Assembly: GCF_039830135.1 (NCBI RefSeq)
Contig: NZ_CP156081.1
Location: forward strand, 2,094,001 to 2,158,000
From: Defluviimonas sp. SAOS-178_SWC
GTDB taxonomy: Bacteria; Pseudomonadota; Alphaproteobacteria; Rhodobacterales; Rhodobacteraceae
Length of the DNA: 64,000 nt
Direction of reading: 5' to 3'
Shown: piece by piece, positions 17,757 through 26,157 of the stretch
How positions within the stretch are numbered: the first letter of the stretch is position 1
How the letters are laid out: every line of letters begins with the position of its first letter
The notes under the pieces: generated by a model
Told to the model about the DNA's origin: nothing
What the model saw: the letters and a program-made list of their open reading frames with translations, nothing else
Databases searched by the model: none
Translations under genes and position numbers: made by a program

Positions 17757-18047
17757 TCAAGCGCGGTTCGGGCGCGGGAGAAGCCGGGCCTCGGCCATCA
17801 TCGCGATGAGAAGGTCGATATGGCGCAGGAAACTGTAGGACGCGTCGCCGGAACGCCGCGTCGCCTCGATCCGCTCCTCCTCGGCCAGGAGCGCGCTCAG
17901 CGCGTGGTCCGGTGCCGGCGCCTCGGCGCTCCGGATCAATCGCTTGAGGTCGCGATTGCGGTTGTATTCCGCCAGCCCCGCCCGCGCAGCCCGGATCAAG
18001 AGCCGGGGGCGGCGGAGTTCGGATACAACAGAGAGCAGATCGGACAT
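17757..18047 (-). CDS. DUF6477-like small protein, divergent from the DUF6456 gene
   Basis: 96 residues. Start at 18047 (MSDLLSVVSELRRPRLL) is preferred because AAGGAG lies 8 bp upstream; another ATG at 18053 is too close to it. Mostly helical, arginine-rich (RRPRLLIRAARAGLAEYNRNRDLKRLI), no signal peptide or membrane helix. Small proteins of this type sit beside DUF6456 genes in Rhodobacteraceae. My recollection is that R. capsulatus rcc01866 next to rcc01865 is the same arrangement, which would link it to gene transfer agent control. Function unproven. Confidence 0.7.
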   Translation of the reverse strand: MSDLLSVVSELRRPRLLIRAARAGLAEYNRNRDLKRLIRSAEAPAPDHALSALLAEEERIEATRRSGDASYSFLRHIDLLIAMMAEARLLPRPNRA

Positions 18048-18180
18048 CTTCATTCTCCTTGAGATACACAACCGGAAGATGAAACAAGACTCCGACATGT
18101 TGCGAATTGTGTCCGAAATGCGTCCGCCCGTTTTAGCAAAATTTATATTTTATCAAGAAATATCGGGATCGTGCTCGATT

Positions 18181-18195
18181 TTAACGATCAGGTAA
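18181..18195. promoter_or_regulatory. CtrA-like site (TTAA-N7-GTAA) in the DUF6477/DUF6456 intergenic region
   Basis: TTAACGATCAGGTAA differs from TTAA-N7-TTAA by one base. A second weak copy, TTAA-N7-TAAA, lies at 18228-18242 close to the DUF6456 start. Either could bind CtrA; both are imperfect. Confidence 0.35.
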
Positions 18196-18199
18196 CGAA

Positions 18200-18225
18200 T
18201 ACAACGTCAGGTTGTTTTCGTTGTA
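18200..18225. promoter_or_regulatory. Inverted repeat TACAACG-N12-CGTTGTA, candidate operator
   Basis: A perfect 7-bp inverted repeat with a 12-bp spacer, 40 bp before the DUF6456 start codon, within an A+T-rich divergent promoter region. Its regulator cannot be named. Confidence 0.4.
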
Positions 18226-18264
18226 GTTAAGGCGACGTAAAGACGCCGCAGACTTTCGGGGGAA

Positions 18265-19413
18265 ATGATGACAGTTCCATTCCAGACGCCGGCGGCGTTG
18301 CCCGCCTGGTTGCCGGAAAATGCACGGCTTTACCTTCGCCACATCGAAGAGGGCCTCTCCATCCGCGCGCTGGCGAGAAATGAAGGATGTCATGCCTCGA
18401 CGATCCTGCGCAAGGTCCGTGCCTTCGAGAACCGCCGCGACGACCCCCTGATCGACGAAGCGCTGAACCGGCTCGGCCGCCTGCACCTGCGGCTGGCCGG
18501 AGCGGCACGGGCACAAGACACCACACCAAAGCCAGTGATACAGGAAGGAACCTGCCCGATGACCGCACCGATCCGTTCGCCCCACATGCAGATCGTCGAC
18601 GAAGCGACCGTTCTTCGCGAGGCGCGCCGCATTCTGCGCCGCCTTTGTGAAATCGGCGCGATGCTCGCCGTCTCTGCGGAGATGGAGAAGGCGGTCGTGC
18701 TGAAGGGCACGGTTCGCACCGCCGTCGTCGACCGGACTGTGGCGCAGGCCTTCGCGCTCAAGGACTGGATCGCGGTGCAGAAGCCGGGGCGGGTAACGAC
18801 CTACGAGATCACCGGGGCAGGGCGGTCGGCCCTGAAACGGCTTCTCGCCGAGGATCAGGACGCCCGCGCGGCCGGTTTTGCCGAGGCGCAGACGCCCTTC
18901 GCGGACCAGCACCGCGTCTGGGACGAACGCGCCGTGATGGAACCGGGATCACGAACGCCCCGGAAAATGCGCTACAACCTCGCCGAAAGCCCGCTTGCCG
19001 TTCTGGCGCGCCGGAAGGACAAGGACGGCAGCCCGTTTCTCGACCCCGAACTGGTTGCGGCCGGCGAGCGGCTGCGCGAGGATTTCGAACTGGCGCAGAT
19101 GGGGCCGAGGGTGGCCCAGAACTGGGACCGGTTCCTGACCGCCGGGGATCGCGGCAATTTCGCCGGCGACGGCGGGGCGGGCGGCGGGTCGGGCCGAGCG
19201 CGCGACCGGGTGGCCGCCGCGCTTCGCGATCTCGGGCCGGGGCTCGGCGACATGGTCCTGCGCTGTTGCTGCTTTCTCGAAGGTCTGGAAGTTGCCGAGA
19301 AGCGGATGGGATGGTCGGCGCGGTCGGGCAAGATCGTCCTCCGAATCGCGCTGCAACGGCTCAAGCGCCATTACGACGAAACCTATGGCGGCAAGGCGCC
19401 GCTCATCGGGTAG
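18265..19413 (+). CDS. DUF6456 protein, GafA-like activator of gene transfer agents
   Basis: 382 residues, ATG at 18265 after GGGGGAA. The N-terminus (about 13-72) is a helix-turn-helix: LPENARLYLRHIEEGLSIRALARNEGCHASTILRKV. The middle is basic. The C-terminal DUF6456 region (about 230-380) ends in MGWSARSGKIVLRIALQRLK, reminiscent of a sigma region 4 helix-turn-helix. R. capsulatus GafA (rcc01865), the direct activator of RcGTA, has as I recall this two-domain organisation. CtrA-like sites upstream fit known CtrA control of gafA. The gene symbol is withheld because orthology was not tested. Confidence 0.65.
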   Translation: MMTVPFQTPAALPAWLPENARLYLRHIEEGLSIRALARNEGCHASTILRKVRAFENRRDDPLIDEALNRLGRLHLRLAGAARAQDTTPKPVIQEGTCPMTAPIRSPHMQIVDEATVLREARRILRRLCEIGAMLAVSAEMEKAVVLKGTVRTAVVDRTVAQAFALKDWIAVQKPGRVTTYEITGAGRSALKRLLAEDQDARAAGFAEAQTPFADQHRVWDERAVMEPGSRTPRKMRYNLAESPLAVLARRKDKDGSPFLDPELVAAGERLREDFELAQMGPRVAQNWDRFLTAGDRGNFAGDGGAGGGSGRARDRVAAALRDLGPGLGDMVLRCCCFLEGLEVAEKRMGWSARSGKIVLRIALQRLKRHYDETYGGKAPLIG

Positions 19414-19559
19414 GGACGACGGCGCCGGGCTAGCCCGGCGCCAAATCTCGCGTGGCGGGGGCGGGATCGTTCCGCCATGAAGCGCCACGGCGTTCCGCGT
19501 TGTCTTCCCCGACGAAAAGGCCTATCTCGACGTTAGCCCAGCGTTAGGGGGAACTATCC

Positions 19560-20510
19560 GTGCGCGACCTCAAGATTCCTGGCGAACGTCATCCCGAAAA
19601 GGCGCATCGCGCCGACCAGGCCCAGCCGAAGAAACCCGCCTGGATCCGCGTGAAGGCGCCGACCTCGGCCGGTTACAAGGAAACCCGCGACATCCTGCGG
19701 ACCAACAAGCTGGTGACGGTCTGCGAAGAGGCAGGCTGCCCGAATGTCGGCGAGTGCTGGAGCCAGGGCCACGCCACGATGATGATCATGGGCGAGATCT
19801 GCACACGTGGATGTTCGTTCTGCAATATCGCCACCGGGCGCCCCGACGCGCTCGACGTGTTCGAGCCGGGCCGCGTGGCCCATGCGGTCGAAACGCTGGG
19901 GCTGAAGCATGTCGTCATCACCTCGGTCGATCGCGACGATCTCGACGACGGCGGAGCCGAGCATTTCGCTCAGACGATCCGCGCGGTCCGGCACCGTTCC
20001 CCCAACACTACGATCGAGATCCTGACCCCCGACTTCCTCAAATGCGCCCCGGAAGCGCTTGAAAAGGTTGTCGAAGCGCGTCCCGACGTCTTCAACCACA
20101 ATCTTGAGACCGTGCCCGGCCTCTATCCCTCCGTCCGCCCCGGCGCGCGGTATTTCCATTCGCTCCGGCTGCTCCAGCGGGTGAAGGAACTGGACCCGGC
20201 GATGTTCACCAAGTCCGGCATCATGGTCGGGCTCGGCGAGGACAAGCAGTCGGTCGGGCAGGTGATGGATGACATGCGCGCGGCGAATGTCGATTTCCTC
20301 ACCATCGGCCAATACCTTCAGCCGACGCCGAAGCATCACCGGGTCGACCGCTTCGTGACGCCTGAGGAGTTCAAGGCCTATGAGAAGGCGGCCTTCGGCA
20401 AGGGCTTCCTGATGGTGTCGGCAACGCCGCTGACGCGATCATCCTATCATGCTGGCGAGGATTTCGCCCGGCTCAGGGCTGCACGGCTGGCAAAGCTCGG
20501 CCGCGCCTGA
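19560..20510 (+). CDS. lipA: Lipoyl synthase
   Basis: 316 residues, GTG start after AGGGGG. It has both 4Fe-4S clusters: the auxiliary [12 protein letters not shown] and the radical-[11 protein letters not shown], plus the conserved RSSYHA serine ligand near the C-terminus. It inserts two sulfur atoms into octanoyl groups on E2 and H proteins. It stands alone, with its stop only 6 bp from the convergent cytochrome gene stop. Confidence 0.97.
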   Translation: MRDLKIPGERHPEKAHRADQAQPKKPAWIRVKAPTSAGYKETRDILRTNKLVTVCEEAGCPNVGECWSQGHATMMIMGEICTRGCSFCNIATGRPDALDVFEPGRVAHAVETLGLKHVVITSVDRDDLDDGGAEHFAQTIRAVRHRSPNTTIEILTPDFLKCAPEALEKVVEARPDVFNHNLETVPGLYPSVRPGARYFHSLRLLQRVKELDPAMFTKSGIMVGLGEDKQSVGQVMDDMRAANVDFLTIGQYLQPTPKHHRVDRFVTPEEFKAYEKAAFGKGFLMVSATPLTRSSYHAGEDFARLRAARLAKLGRA

Positions 20511-20516
20511 GGCCGG

Positions 20517-21407
20517 TCACTCGGCGGGCGGGACTTTCTTGAGGTAGGCGGCGATCGCCGCCCGATCCTCGGCCGGCAGATTCGCGGTATTTTCCACCAC
20601 CAAAGCCATGTGACCGCCCGCGCTGTCGAAATCCGGTGTGAATCCCGAGGTCAGGTATTCGACGATATCCGCCTCGGACCAGGTGAGCTTGGCGGGCGTG
20701 ATATTGGGGAAGTTCCCCTTGCCGCCCGGCACCGGCCCGCCGGCGAGCCAGCGGACGCGCTCCATCCCGCCAAGGGCATTGCGCGGCGTATGGCATTCGC
20801 CGCAATGACCAAGTGCCTCGGCCAGGTAGCGGCCGCGTTCCTCGGCCGGGGTCAGGTCGCCAGTCACGACCCAGTTCTCATCGAGGAAGAGATACTTCCA
20901 GCCGCCGAGGCTGCGACGGATATTGTAGGGAAAGCCCACCTCGTGCGCCGCCGACGGCGTGGGATCGGCGGGCAAGGTGGCGAGAAAGGCGCGCAAATCG
21001 ACGATGTCTTGCAGCGACGCCTTCGCGTAGCTGGCATAGGGAAAGACGGGGTAGTAATGCGCGCCCTTTGGCGAGACGCCGCGGGTCATCGCATTGGCGA
21101 GGTCGAGGTCGGACCAGCCACCGATCCCGGCAACCAAGTCGTTCGAGATATTGGGCGCGACGAAGGTCCCGAAGGGCGACGGGAAGCGCTGGCCACCTGT
21201 GAGGATCAGCTTCTGGTCGCCCGTCGCCTCGGCATCGGCATGGCAAGCCGCGCATCCGCCGGCCCAGAACACCTGTTCCCCATGCGCCGGATCGGGCACT
21301 AGCCCCGCCAGCGCATCGGCGGGCAGCGGCCGGGGCCGGGTGACGACCCAGAACACGCCGAGACCAAGAACGGCAAGGACGAGCAGGGCAGTCAGCAACT
21401 TGCGCAT
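20517..21407 (-). CDS. Diheme c-type cytochrome (dehydrogenase-associated type)
   Basis: 296 residues from the ATG at 21407 (CGGAG 8 bp upstream). An N-terminal hydrophobic segment (KLLTALLVLAVLGLGVFWVV) serves as signal or anchor. Two heme sites are visible, CAACH (about residue 50) and CGECH (about 205), with candidate Met ligands later in each half. The architecture resembles the cytochrome subunit of alcohol, gluconate or sulfite-type dehydrogenases, but no dehydrogenase gene is next to it. It acts in periplasmic electron transfer. Confidence 0.88.
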   Translation of the reverse strand: MRKLLTALLVLAVLGLGVFWVVTRPRPLPADALAGLVPDPAHGEQVFWAGGCAACHADAEATGDQKLILTGGQRFPSPFGTFVAPNISNDLVAGIGGWSDLDLANAMTRGVSPKGAHYYPVFPYASYAKASLQDIVDLRAFLATLPADPTPSAAHEVGFPYNIRRSLGGWKYLFLDENWVVTGDLTPAEERGRYLAEALGHCGECHTPRNALGGMERVRWLAGGPVPGGKGNFPNITPAKLTWSEADIVEYLTSGFTPDFDSAGGHMALVVENTANLPAEDRAAIAAYLKKVPPAE

Positions 21408-21429
21408 CTGGATCACTCCGTTTCTCAAG

Positions 21430-21457
21430 CGTCAGGCGCGCCGTGGCGCGCCTGACG
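21430..21457. repeat. 13-bp perfect stem between two cytochrome genes
   Basis: CGTCAGGCGCGCC (21430-21442) and its exact complement (21445-21457) flank two bases. It lies 14 bp downstream of the cytochrome c-556 stop and 22 bp upstream of the diheme cytochrome start. No T-run follows on the minus strand. It is likely an intercistronic mRNA hairpin rather than a full terminator. Confidence 0.6.
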
Positions 21458-21471
21458 ATCTTTGTCTGATC

Positions 21472-21933
21472 CTACTCGGACTTACGATACTGCTTGTGAC
21501 ACCCGCCGCAAGCTGCGCCGACACCCTTCATCGCCCCCTGAAGCGAGGCGAGATCGGTGCCCGCCGCCAAGACCATCGCGTCCGCCGCCGTCTTCAGAGC
21601 GGCGAACTTCACGTCCCGGTCGCCGGCATTGGCGTTGATCTCGGGCAGGGCGGAGCTGTCGTCCAGCACGCCGTTTTCCGTCCCCGGCACCCAGAGCATG
21701 GACGAGTCGACCGAGGCGAGGGCCGCGAGGCTGCTTGCCGCCCGGCCCGCGGTCTCGGCATCGTAGGGCACCTCGCCCTTGGCCATCCCGCCAAGCGGCG
21801 CGAGGTTCATCGCCATCATCAACATGTAACCGTGGCGCGCGGTCAGGATTTCTTCGGGATCGCTCAGATCCTCGGCAAGCACCGGCCCGCAGGTCAAGAC
21901 CGCCGCCGCGATCAGAGACAGAACATTCCGCAT
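21472..21933 (-). CDS. Class II cytochrome c (c-556/c' type)
   Basis: 153 residues. Signal peptide MRNVLSLIAAAVLTCGPVLA, a four-helix-bundle pattern (RHGYMLMMAMNLAPLGGMAKGEV) and a single C-terminal heme motif CGGCHKQYR, the hallmark of class II cytochromes. It is a paralogue of the cytochrome just upstream. It probably carries electrons or binds small ligands in the periplasm and may work with the diheme cytochrome encoded downstream. Confidence 0.9.
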   Translation of the reverse strand: MRNVLSLIAAAVLTCGPVLAEDLSDPEEILTARHGYMLMMAMNLAPLGGMAKGEVPYDAETAGRAASSLAALASVDSSMLWVPGTENGVLDDSSALPEINANAGDRDVKFAALKTAADAMVLAAGTDLASLQGAMKGVGAACGGCHKQYRKSE

Positions 21934-22160
21934 CGTGAACTCCTAGACTTGTATGGTTTCGCGTCGTCTCAGCACCGTCGGCTCAAAGGCCGGAGGTTTT
22001 CGCTGCAACGCGGCGGGATGGAAGCCCGGGCGCAGGGAAAAAGGAAATAAACTTCCATTCGAGCGACCTGCAACTTGAGGTGGAGGCACCGCTTCCGGGC
22101 GATTTTTGGGCATGGCGCCGCTCATCGACAGCGTGGATTCCGGCGGCGGTCCACTCATCA

Positions 22161-22187
22161 AGACAAAGGGCGGGACCAAGCCCGCCC
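22161..22187 (-). terminator. Terminator after the first cytochrome c' gene
   Basis: GGGCGGG (22168-22174) pairs with CCCGCCC (22181-22187) over a 6-nt loop, and on the minus strand TTTGTCTT follows. It begins 23 bp downstream of the stop of the 22211-22675 gene. It would make the next two cytochrome genes a separate or attenuated unit. Confidence 0.65.
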
Positions 22188-22210
22188 CCGTCGTGAGGGT
22201 TCCGGCCGGA

Positions 22211-22675
22211 TCAGTTCGTCGAAAGGCGGAACGCCTTGTGACAGCCGCCGCAAGCCCCGCCGACCGGACCCATCGCCGACTTGAGCCCGTCGAGCCCGGT
22301 GCCGGCCGCCGCCTTCATCGCCGTCGCCGCCTCGCCCAGTGCCTTCGCTTTTTCACCAATGTCCGAGCCCTCTTCCCAGATTTTCGGGAGCGCAGCGGTC
22401 GCGGGGTTGGCGGAATTGTCCGATCCCTTCGGCCACAGCATCGAGGCATCGAGCGTGACGGTGGCCATCAGGTTGTCGGCCGCCTTCTGCGCGGCTTCGG
22501 CATTGTATTCGACCTCACCCTTGGCCATGCCGCCGAGAACGCCAAGCTGGAGCGCGCGGTATTCCATGATCCCCTGCCGCGCCTTGATCTGGCTGGCGAA
22601 AGGGGTGTCCTGCGCTGTCGCGGCCCCGGCGAGGGCAATGGTGGCAGCGGTCAATCCGGCAAGAAAAGTCTTCAT
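22211..22675 (-). CDS. Class II cytochrome c (c' type)
   Basis: 154 residues from ATG 22675, with AGGGAG upstream and a clean signal peptide (MKTFLAGLTAATIALAGAATAQ). Class II features: GVLGGMAKGEVEYNAEAA, SMLWPKGSDN and C-terminal CGGCHKAFR. It is closely similar to the following cytochrome, indicating tandem duplication. It is divergent from a LysR gene with 190 bp between starts. Confidence 0.9.
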   Translation of the reverse strand: MKTFLAGLTAATIALAGAATAQDTPFASQIKARQGIMEYRALQLGVLGGMAKGEVEYNAEAAQKAADNLMATVTLDASMLWPKGSDNSANPATAALPKIWEEGSDIGEKAKALGEAATAMKAAAGTGLDGLKSAMGPVGGACGGCHKAFRLSTN

Positions 22676-22865
22676 CGTACAACTCCCTGTTGAGGATTGA
22701 AAAAGTGTATCTGTGAGAAATTTCATTACCAATCGAAAATTCCGCAGAGTATTAGTGAATAAACGCACAGGTGCCGCCAGGCCGCGGATTTTCGGCGGTT
22801 CAAGGGTGAATCCCCGCGAAAGACCGGCCGGAAATGACGGAATCGTGACCGCGGAGGAGCGCGCG

Positions 22866-23756
22866 ATGACACGCGAGAACTGGGACGACCTGAGGTTCAT
22901 CCTTGCCGTGGCCGAAGAAGGCTCGGTCAGCGCCGCCGCGAGACGGCTCGGCGTGAATCACGCGACCGTGCTTCGGCGTGTGGCCGCATACGAACACGCG
23001 GCAGGGTTCGAGATCTTCGACAAGACCGCGCGCGGCTATGTCGTCCCCGGCGCGCGCAAGCGCATCATCGACGCGACGCGCGAGGTCGATCGCGCCGTCC
23101 AGGCGGTGGGCCGGATGCTTCAGGGCAGCCGGGCGCCCTTGGCGGGCGAGGTGCGCGTCACCTCGACCGACTCGTTCTGCCAATACGTCCTGCCGCCGAT
23201 CGTCGCGCGGTTGCGGCATGTGTCGCCCAACCTCAGGATCGAGCTTTTGTGCTCCAACAGCCATCTCGACCTAGCCCGGACCCATGCCGACATTACCGTG
23301 AGACCGGCGGTGAAACTGCCGGACGATCTCGTGGGCGAAACCTCGGCGATGCTCGGCTTCGGCCTTTTCCGGGCAAGGGGAATTCAGGGCGACGCGTGGC
23401 TCGGCATCTCCGGTCCCTTGGCGCGATCGCGCGTCGGACAGTGGATCGCGGCGGAGGTGGACGCATCGCAGATTGCCGCCGCCGCAGACAGTTTCCTGGT
23501 CCTGCGCGAACTCGCGGCGGAGGGGCAGGGGATGACGATCCTGCCGGATTTTCTCGGCACCGAGGACGCGCGGCTCGAAAGGGTCGCGGGACGGATGCCG
23601 GATATCGCGGTCGCCATCTGGGTCGCGAGCCATTCCGACCTTGCCGATGTGCCCCGTATTGCGGAAACCCGTCGCGCATTGACGCGGGCTCTCGCCACCA
23701 TCGGGGCGCGGTTGCGCGGAACGGCGGGCGCCGAAGGCGCCGCCGCGCCGGCGTGA
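22866..23756 (+). CDS. LysR-family transcriptional regulator
   Basis: 296 residues from ATG 22866, preceded by GGAGGAG. HTH: NWDDLRFILAVAEEGSVSAAARRLGVNHATVLRRVAAYE, followed by a LysR effector domain (GEVRVTSTDSFCQYVLPPIVARLR). It is divergent from the cytochrome c' gene, a possible target. The TGA stop forms the palindrome TGATCA with the stop of the convergent small gene. Confidence 0.88.
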   Translation: MTRENWDDLRFILAVAEEGSVSAAARRLGVNHATVLRRVAAYEHAAGFEIFDKTARGYVVPGARKRIIDATREVDRAVQAVGRMLQGSRAPLAGEVRVTSTDSFCQYVLPPIVARLRHVSPNLRIELLCSNSHLDLARTHADITVRPAVKLPDDLVGETSAMLGFGLFRARGIQGDAWLGISGPLARSRVGQWIAAEVDASQIAAAADSFLVLRELAAEGQGMTILPDFLGTEDARLERVAGRMPDIAVAIWVASHSDLADVPRIAETRRALTRALATIGARLRGTAGAEGAAAPA

Positions 23757-23948
23757 TCAGGGCAGAACCTGTGCTTTGGGCGGCTTCGGACGTGGATCGA
23801 GGCCAAGCCCGTGTGGCAGAACGCCGGCCCATTCCAGGCCCGCCAGCCCCAGACAGGCCGCGACGACCGCAAGGACCAGAACGACGCGGCGGACAGGTGG
23901 TGGGTTGCGCGCCCACCGGGACATCCGCAGCAGGTGGCGCAGATTCAT
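23757..23948 (-). CDS. Small single-span membrane protein downstream of hpt
   Basis: 63 residues. The ATG at 23948 overlaps the hpt stop (ATGA). A basic N-terminus ([21 protein letters not shown]) precedes one membrane helix ([23 protein letters not shown]) and a short proline-rich tail. It is probably translated with hpt. The function is unknown. Confidence 0.75.
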   Translation of the reverse strand: MNLRHLLRMSRWARNPPPVRRVVLVLAVVAACLGLAGLEWAGVLPHGLGLDPRPKPPKAQVLP

Positions 23949-24493
23949 GCCTCGGTATCGGGGAACCTGACCTTGCCGATATAGGGCAGGTTGCGGTTGC
24001 GCTGCGCGAAGTCGATACCGTAACCGACGACGAACTCGTCCGGAATCTCGAACCCGGTCCAGGTCGCCTTGATCGGCACCTCCCGCCGCGACGGCTTGTC
24101 GAGAAGCGCGCAGACTTCCAGCCGCTTCGGATCGCGTGACCGAAGAAGATTGACGACATGGTGGAGCGTGAAACCGGTATCGACGATGTCCTCGACAACC
24201 AGTACGTCGCGGCCCGCGATCTCGCCCCGAAGGTCCTTCAGGATCCGCACCTCGCGGCTCGATTCCATCGCGTTGCCGTAGGACGACGCTTCGAGGAAAT
24301 CGACCTCCACCGGCAGGTCGATCTCGCGCACGAGGTCGGCGATGAAGACGAAGGAGCCGCGCAGAAGGCCGACGACGACGAGCTTGTCGGTGCCCTTGAA
24401 GGCCCTGGTGATGTCCTTTGCCAACGCCTCGACCCGGGCCGCGATTGCCTTGGCGGAGATCATCTCGTCGATAACATAGGGTCGGTGCGGCAT
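23945..24493 (-). CDS. hpt: Hypoxanthine phosphoribosyltransferase
   Basis: 182 residues from ATG 24493 (AAGGGG upstream), the usual length for HPRT; a longer start adds 9 residues without an RBS. The PRPP-binding loop [17 protein letters not shown] and the flexible-loop region [12 protein letters not shown] are diagnostic. It salvages hypoxanthine and guanine to IMP and GMP. The gene overlaps a small membrane-protein gene downstream. Confidence 0.93.
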   Translation of the reverse strand: MPHRPYVIDEMISAKAIAARVEALAKDITRAFKGTDKLVVVGLLRGSFVFIADLVREIDLPVEVDFLEASSYGNAMESSREVRILKDLRGEIAGRDVLVVEDIVDTGFTLHHVVNLLRSRDPKRLEVCALLDKPSRREVPIKATWTGFEIPDEFVVGYGIDFAQRNRNLPYIGKVRFPDTEA

Positions 24494-24560
24494 GGCGGCC
24501 CCTTGATTTTGCGCCTCCATTTAGCGACATGGGGCGCCAGTGTCACCAACGGACGAGCGG

Positions 24561-25016
24561 ATGCCGACACATTCCGAGACGCGCACGATGCCCTACACTG
24601 CCCGCCAGATGTACGATCTGGTCGCCGATGTCGCGCGCTACCCCGATTTCCTGCCCTGGACCGCCGCCGCCCGCATCCGCTCGCGTACGCCCCGCGCCGA
24701 CGGGGCGGTGGTGATGGAGGCGGACCTGGTGATCTCGTTCAAGGTCTTCCGCGAACGCTTCGGCAGCCGGGTGACGCTCTGGCCCGAGGCGATGAAGATC
24801 GACACCGAATATCTTGACGGACCGTTCAGGTTCATGCGCTCCAACTGGGCGTTCGAGGACCGGGCAGGGGGTGGCTGCGATGTCGCCTTCTTCGTCGATT
24901 TCGAGTTCAAGAGCGCGATCCTGCAAAAGCTGATCGGCGTGGTCTTCGACGAGGCGATGCGCCGGGTGGTGCGCGCGTTCGAGGGCCGGGCGGCGGAACT
25001 TTACGGACAGGTGTGA
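24561..25016 (+). CDS. RatA/COQ10-type START-domain protein
   Basis: 151 residues from ATG 24561. SETRTMPYTARQMYDLVADVARYPDFLPWTAAARI is the signature start of COQ10/RatA polyketide-cyclase-like proteins, and FEFKSAILQKLIGVVFDEAMRRVV is the conserved C-terminal helix. Homologues chaperone ubiquinone (Coq10) in mitochondria and alphaproteobacteria; the RatA toxin label comes from E. coli. A ubiquinone-binding role is more likely here. Confidence 0.88.
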   Translation: MPTHSETRTMPYTARQMYDLVADVARYPDFLPWTAAARIRSRTPRADGAVVMEADLVISFKVFRERFGSRVTLWPEAMKIDTEYLDGPFRFMRSNWAFEDRAGGGCDVAFFVDFEFKSAILQKLIGVVFDEAMRRVVRAFEGRAAELYGQV

Positions 25017-25183
25017 CCGACCGGATAAAGGGGTCGGAAGTCCCGTTTCCGATGATCCCGGATCCGCGCGCCGGGGAAAGCCCCGAGCGGTTTCGCGTCG
25101 CCGGATTTTCAGGCGTTTTCGAAACGGGGTGCAACCTGATCGGTCCGACCGTCGAGACGACCATTTTCAGGGCGCGTCATGAA

Positions 25184-25657
25184 TCAGCCGTCGAGCGCTT
25201 GCAGAAGAAGGTCCAGGGCGTGAAGGACCGTCGCTTCCCGCACGCCGGCCCGCCCGCGCGGGCCGAACTCCACCGTCTCCACCCATGTCGGGTGGCCCCT
25301 CCGGGCAAGGCCGAAGCAGACGCGGCCTTCAGGCTTGTGCTCCGACCGGCCGGGTCCGGCGATACCGGTGACAGCGACGGCGAGCGTCGCGCCCGACCGC
25401 TCAAGCGCGCCCTCGGCCATCTCGCGCGCGACCTCCTCGCTCACCGCGCCGTGGGCGGAAAGCGTTGACGCGCGGACGCCGAGCATCGCCGTCTTGGCCG
25501 CGTTGGAATAGGTGATGAAGCCGCGGTCGAAGATATCCGACGATCCCGCGACATCGGTGATCGCGGCGCCGATCATCCCGCCCGTGCAGCTTTCGGCAGT
25601 GGCAATCATCGCGCCCTTGGCGCGCGCCGCAGCCAGAAGCGCCTCGGCGCGGGTCAT
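25184..25657 (-). CDS. CinA C-terminal-domain protein (nicotinamide-nucleotide amidohydrolase, PncC type)
   Basis: 157 residues, a stand-alone CinA C-terminal domain: IATAESCTGGMIGAAITDVAGSS and AVTGIAGPGRSEHKPEGRVCFG. The PncC activity deamidates NMN to NaMN in NAD recycling. The ATG overlaps the pgpA stop by 4 bp, making it the last gene of ispDF-pgpA-cinA. Confidence 0.9.
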   Translation of the reverse strand: MTRAEALLAAARAKGAMIATAESCTGGMIGAAITDVAGSSDIFDRGFITYSNAAKTAMLGVRASTLSAHGAVSEEVAREMAEGALERSGATLAVAVTGIAGPGRSEHKPEGRVCFGLARRGHPTWVETVEFGPRGRAGVREATVLHALDLLLQALDG

Positions 25658-26157
25658 GTCGCCATGATCCCGTGCGCGATCCCGGCCGCGATCAGCGTGG
25701 CCACGCCGGCGAAAAGCCCGGCCCAGAGATCGTCTTCCATCGTGCCCGACGCATCGCCCCGCCGGTCGGCGCGGCCGACCGGTCCGGGCTTCCAGATGTC
25801 GAAGAGCCGGAAGAAGAGGAAGGCCGCCACCCAGCCGGGATAGGCAGCAAGCCACCATTGCTCCATCCCGCGCATCCAGAAGGCGGCGGCGGGGAAAAGA
25901 AGGGCGATCCACTGGCCCGCCACCTCGTCGATGACGATTTCAGAGGGATCCTTGTCGGGGCTGTCCGCCACCATCCGCGCCGTCGCCCAATAGCCGAGCG
26001 GTATGACGGCGAGGGTTGCCACCAAGAGCGCCGGAAAGCCCAGAACGTGGTCGATGGCCACCCCCGCCACGATGGCGACCGCCGATCCCCAGGTTCCGGG
26101 TGCGGGCCTGAGGTAGCCGGTGCCGAACACCGTGGCGATGAGGCGGGGGAGGGTCAT
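25654..26157 (-). CDS. pgpA: Phosphatidylglycerophosphatase A
   Basis: 167 residues, membrane protein with about four helices. [11 protein letters not shown] near the N-terminus, [14 protein letters not shown] and [20 protein letters not shown] are the conserved PgpA motifs. It dephosphorylates phosphatidylglycerophosphate to phosphatidylglycerol. It overlaps ispDF upstream and cinA downstream by 4 bp each. Confidence 0.93.
   Translation of the reverse strand: MTLPRLIATVFGTGYLRPAPGTWGSAVAIVAGVAIDHVLGFPALLVATLAVIPLGYWATARMVADSPDKDPSEIVIDEVAGQWIALLFPAAAFWMRGMEQWWLAAYPGWVAAFLFFRLFDIWKPGPVGRADRRGDASGTMEDDLWAGLFAGVATLIAAGIAHGIMAT

Noticed and set aside
25017..25183. Open frame continuing after the RatA/COQ10-type gene across the convergent gap
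   Set aside because: It runs antisense into the cinA gene and shows no domain; the gap holds only a weak CCGACC/GGTCGG stem.
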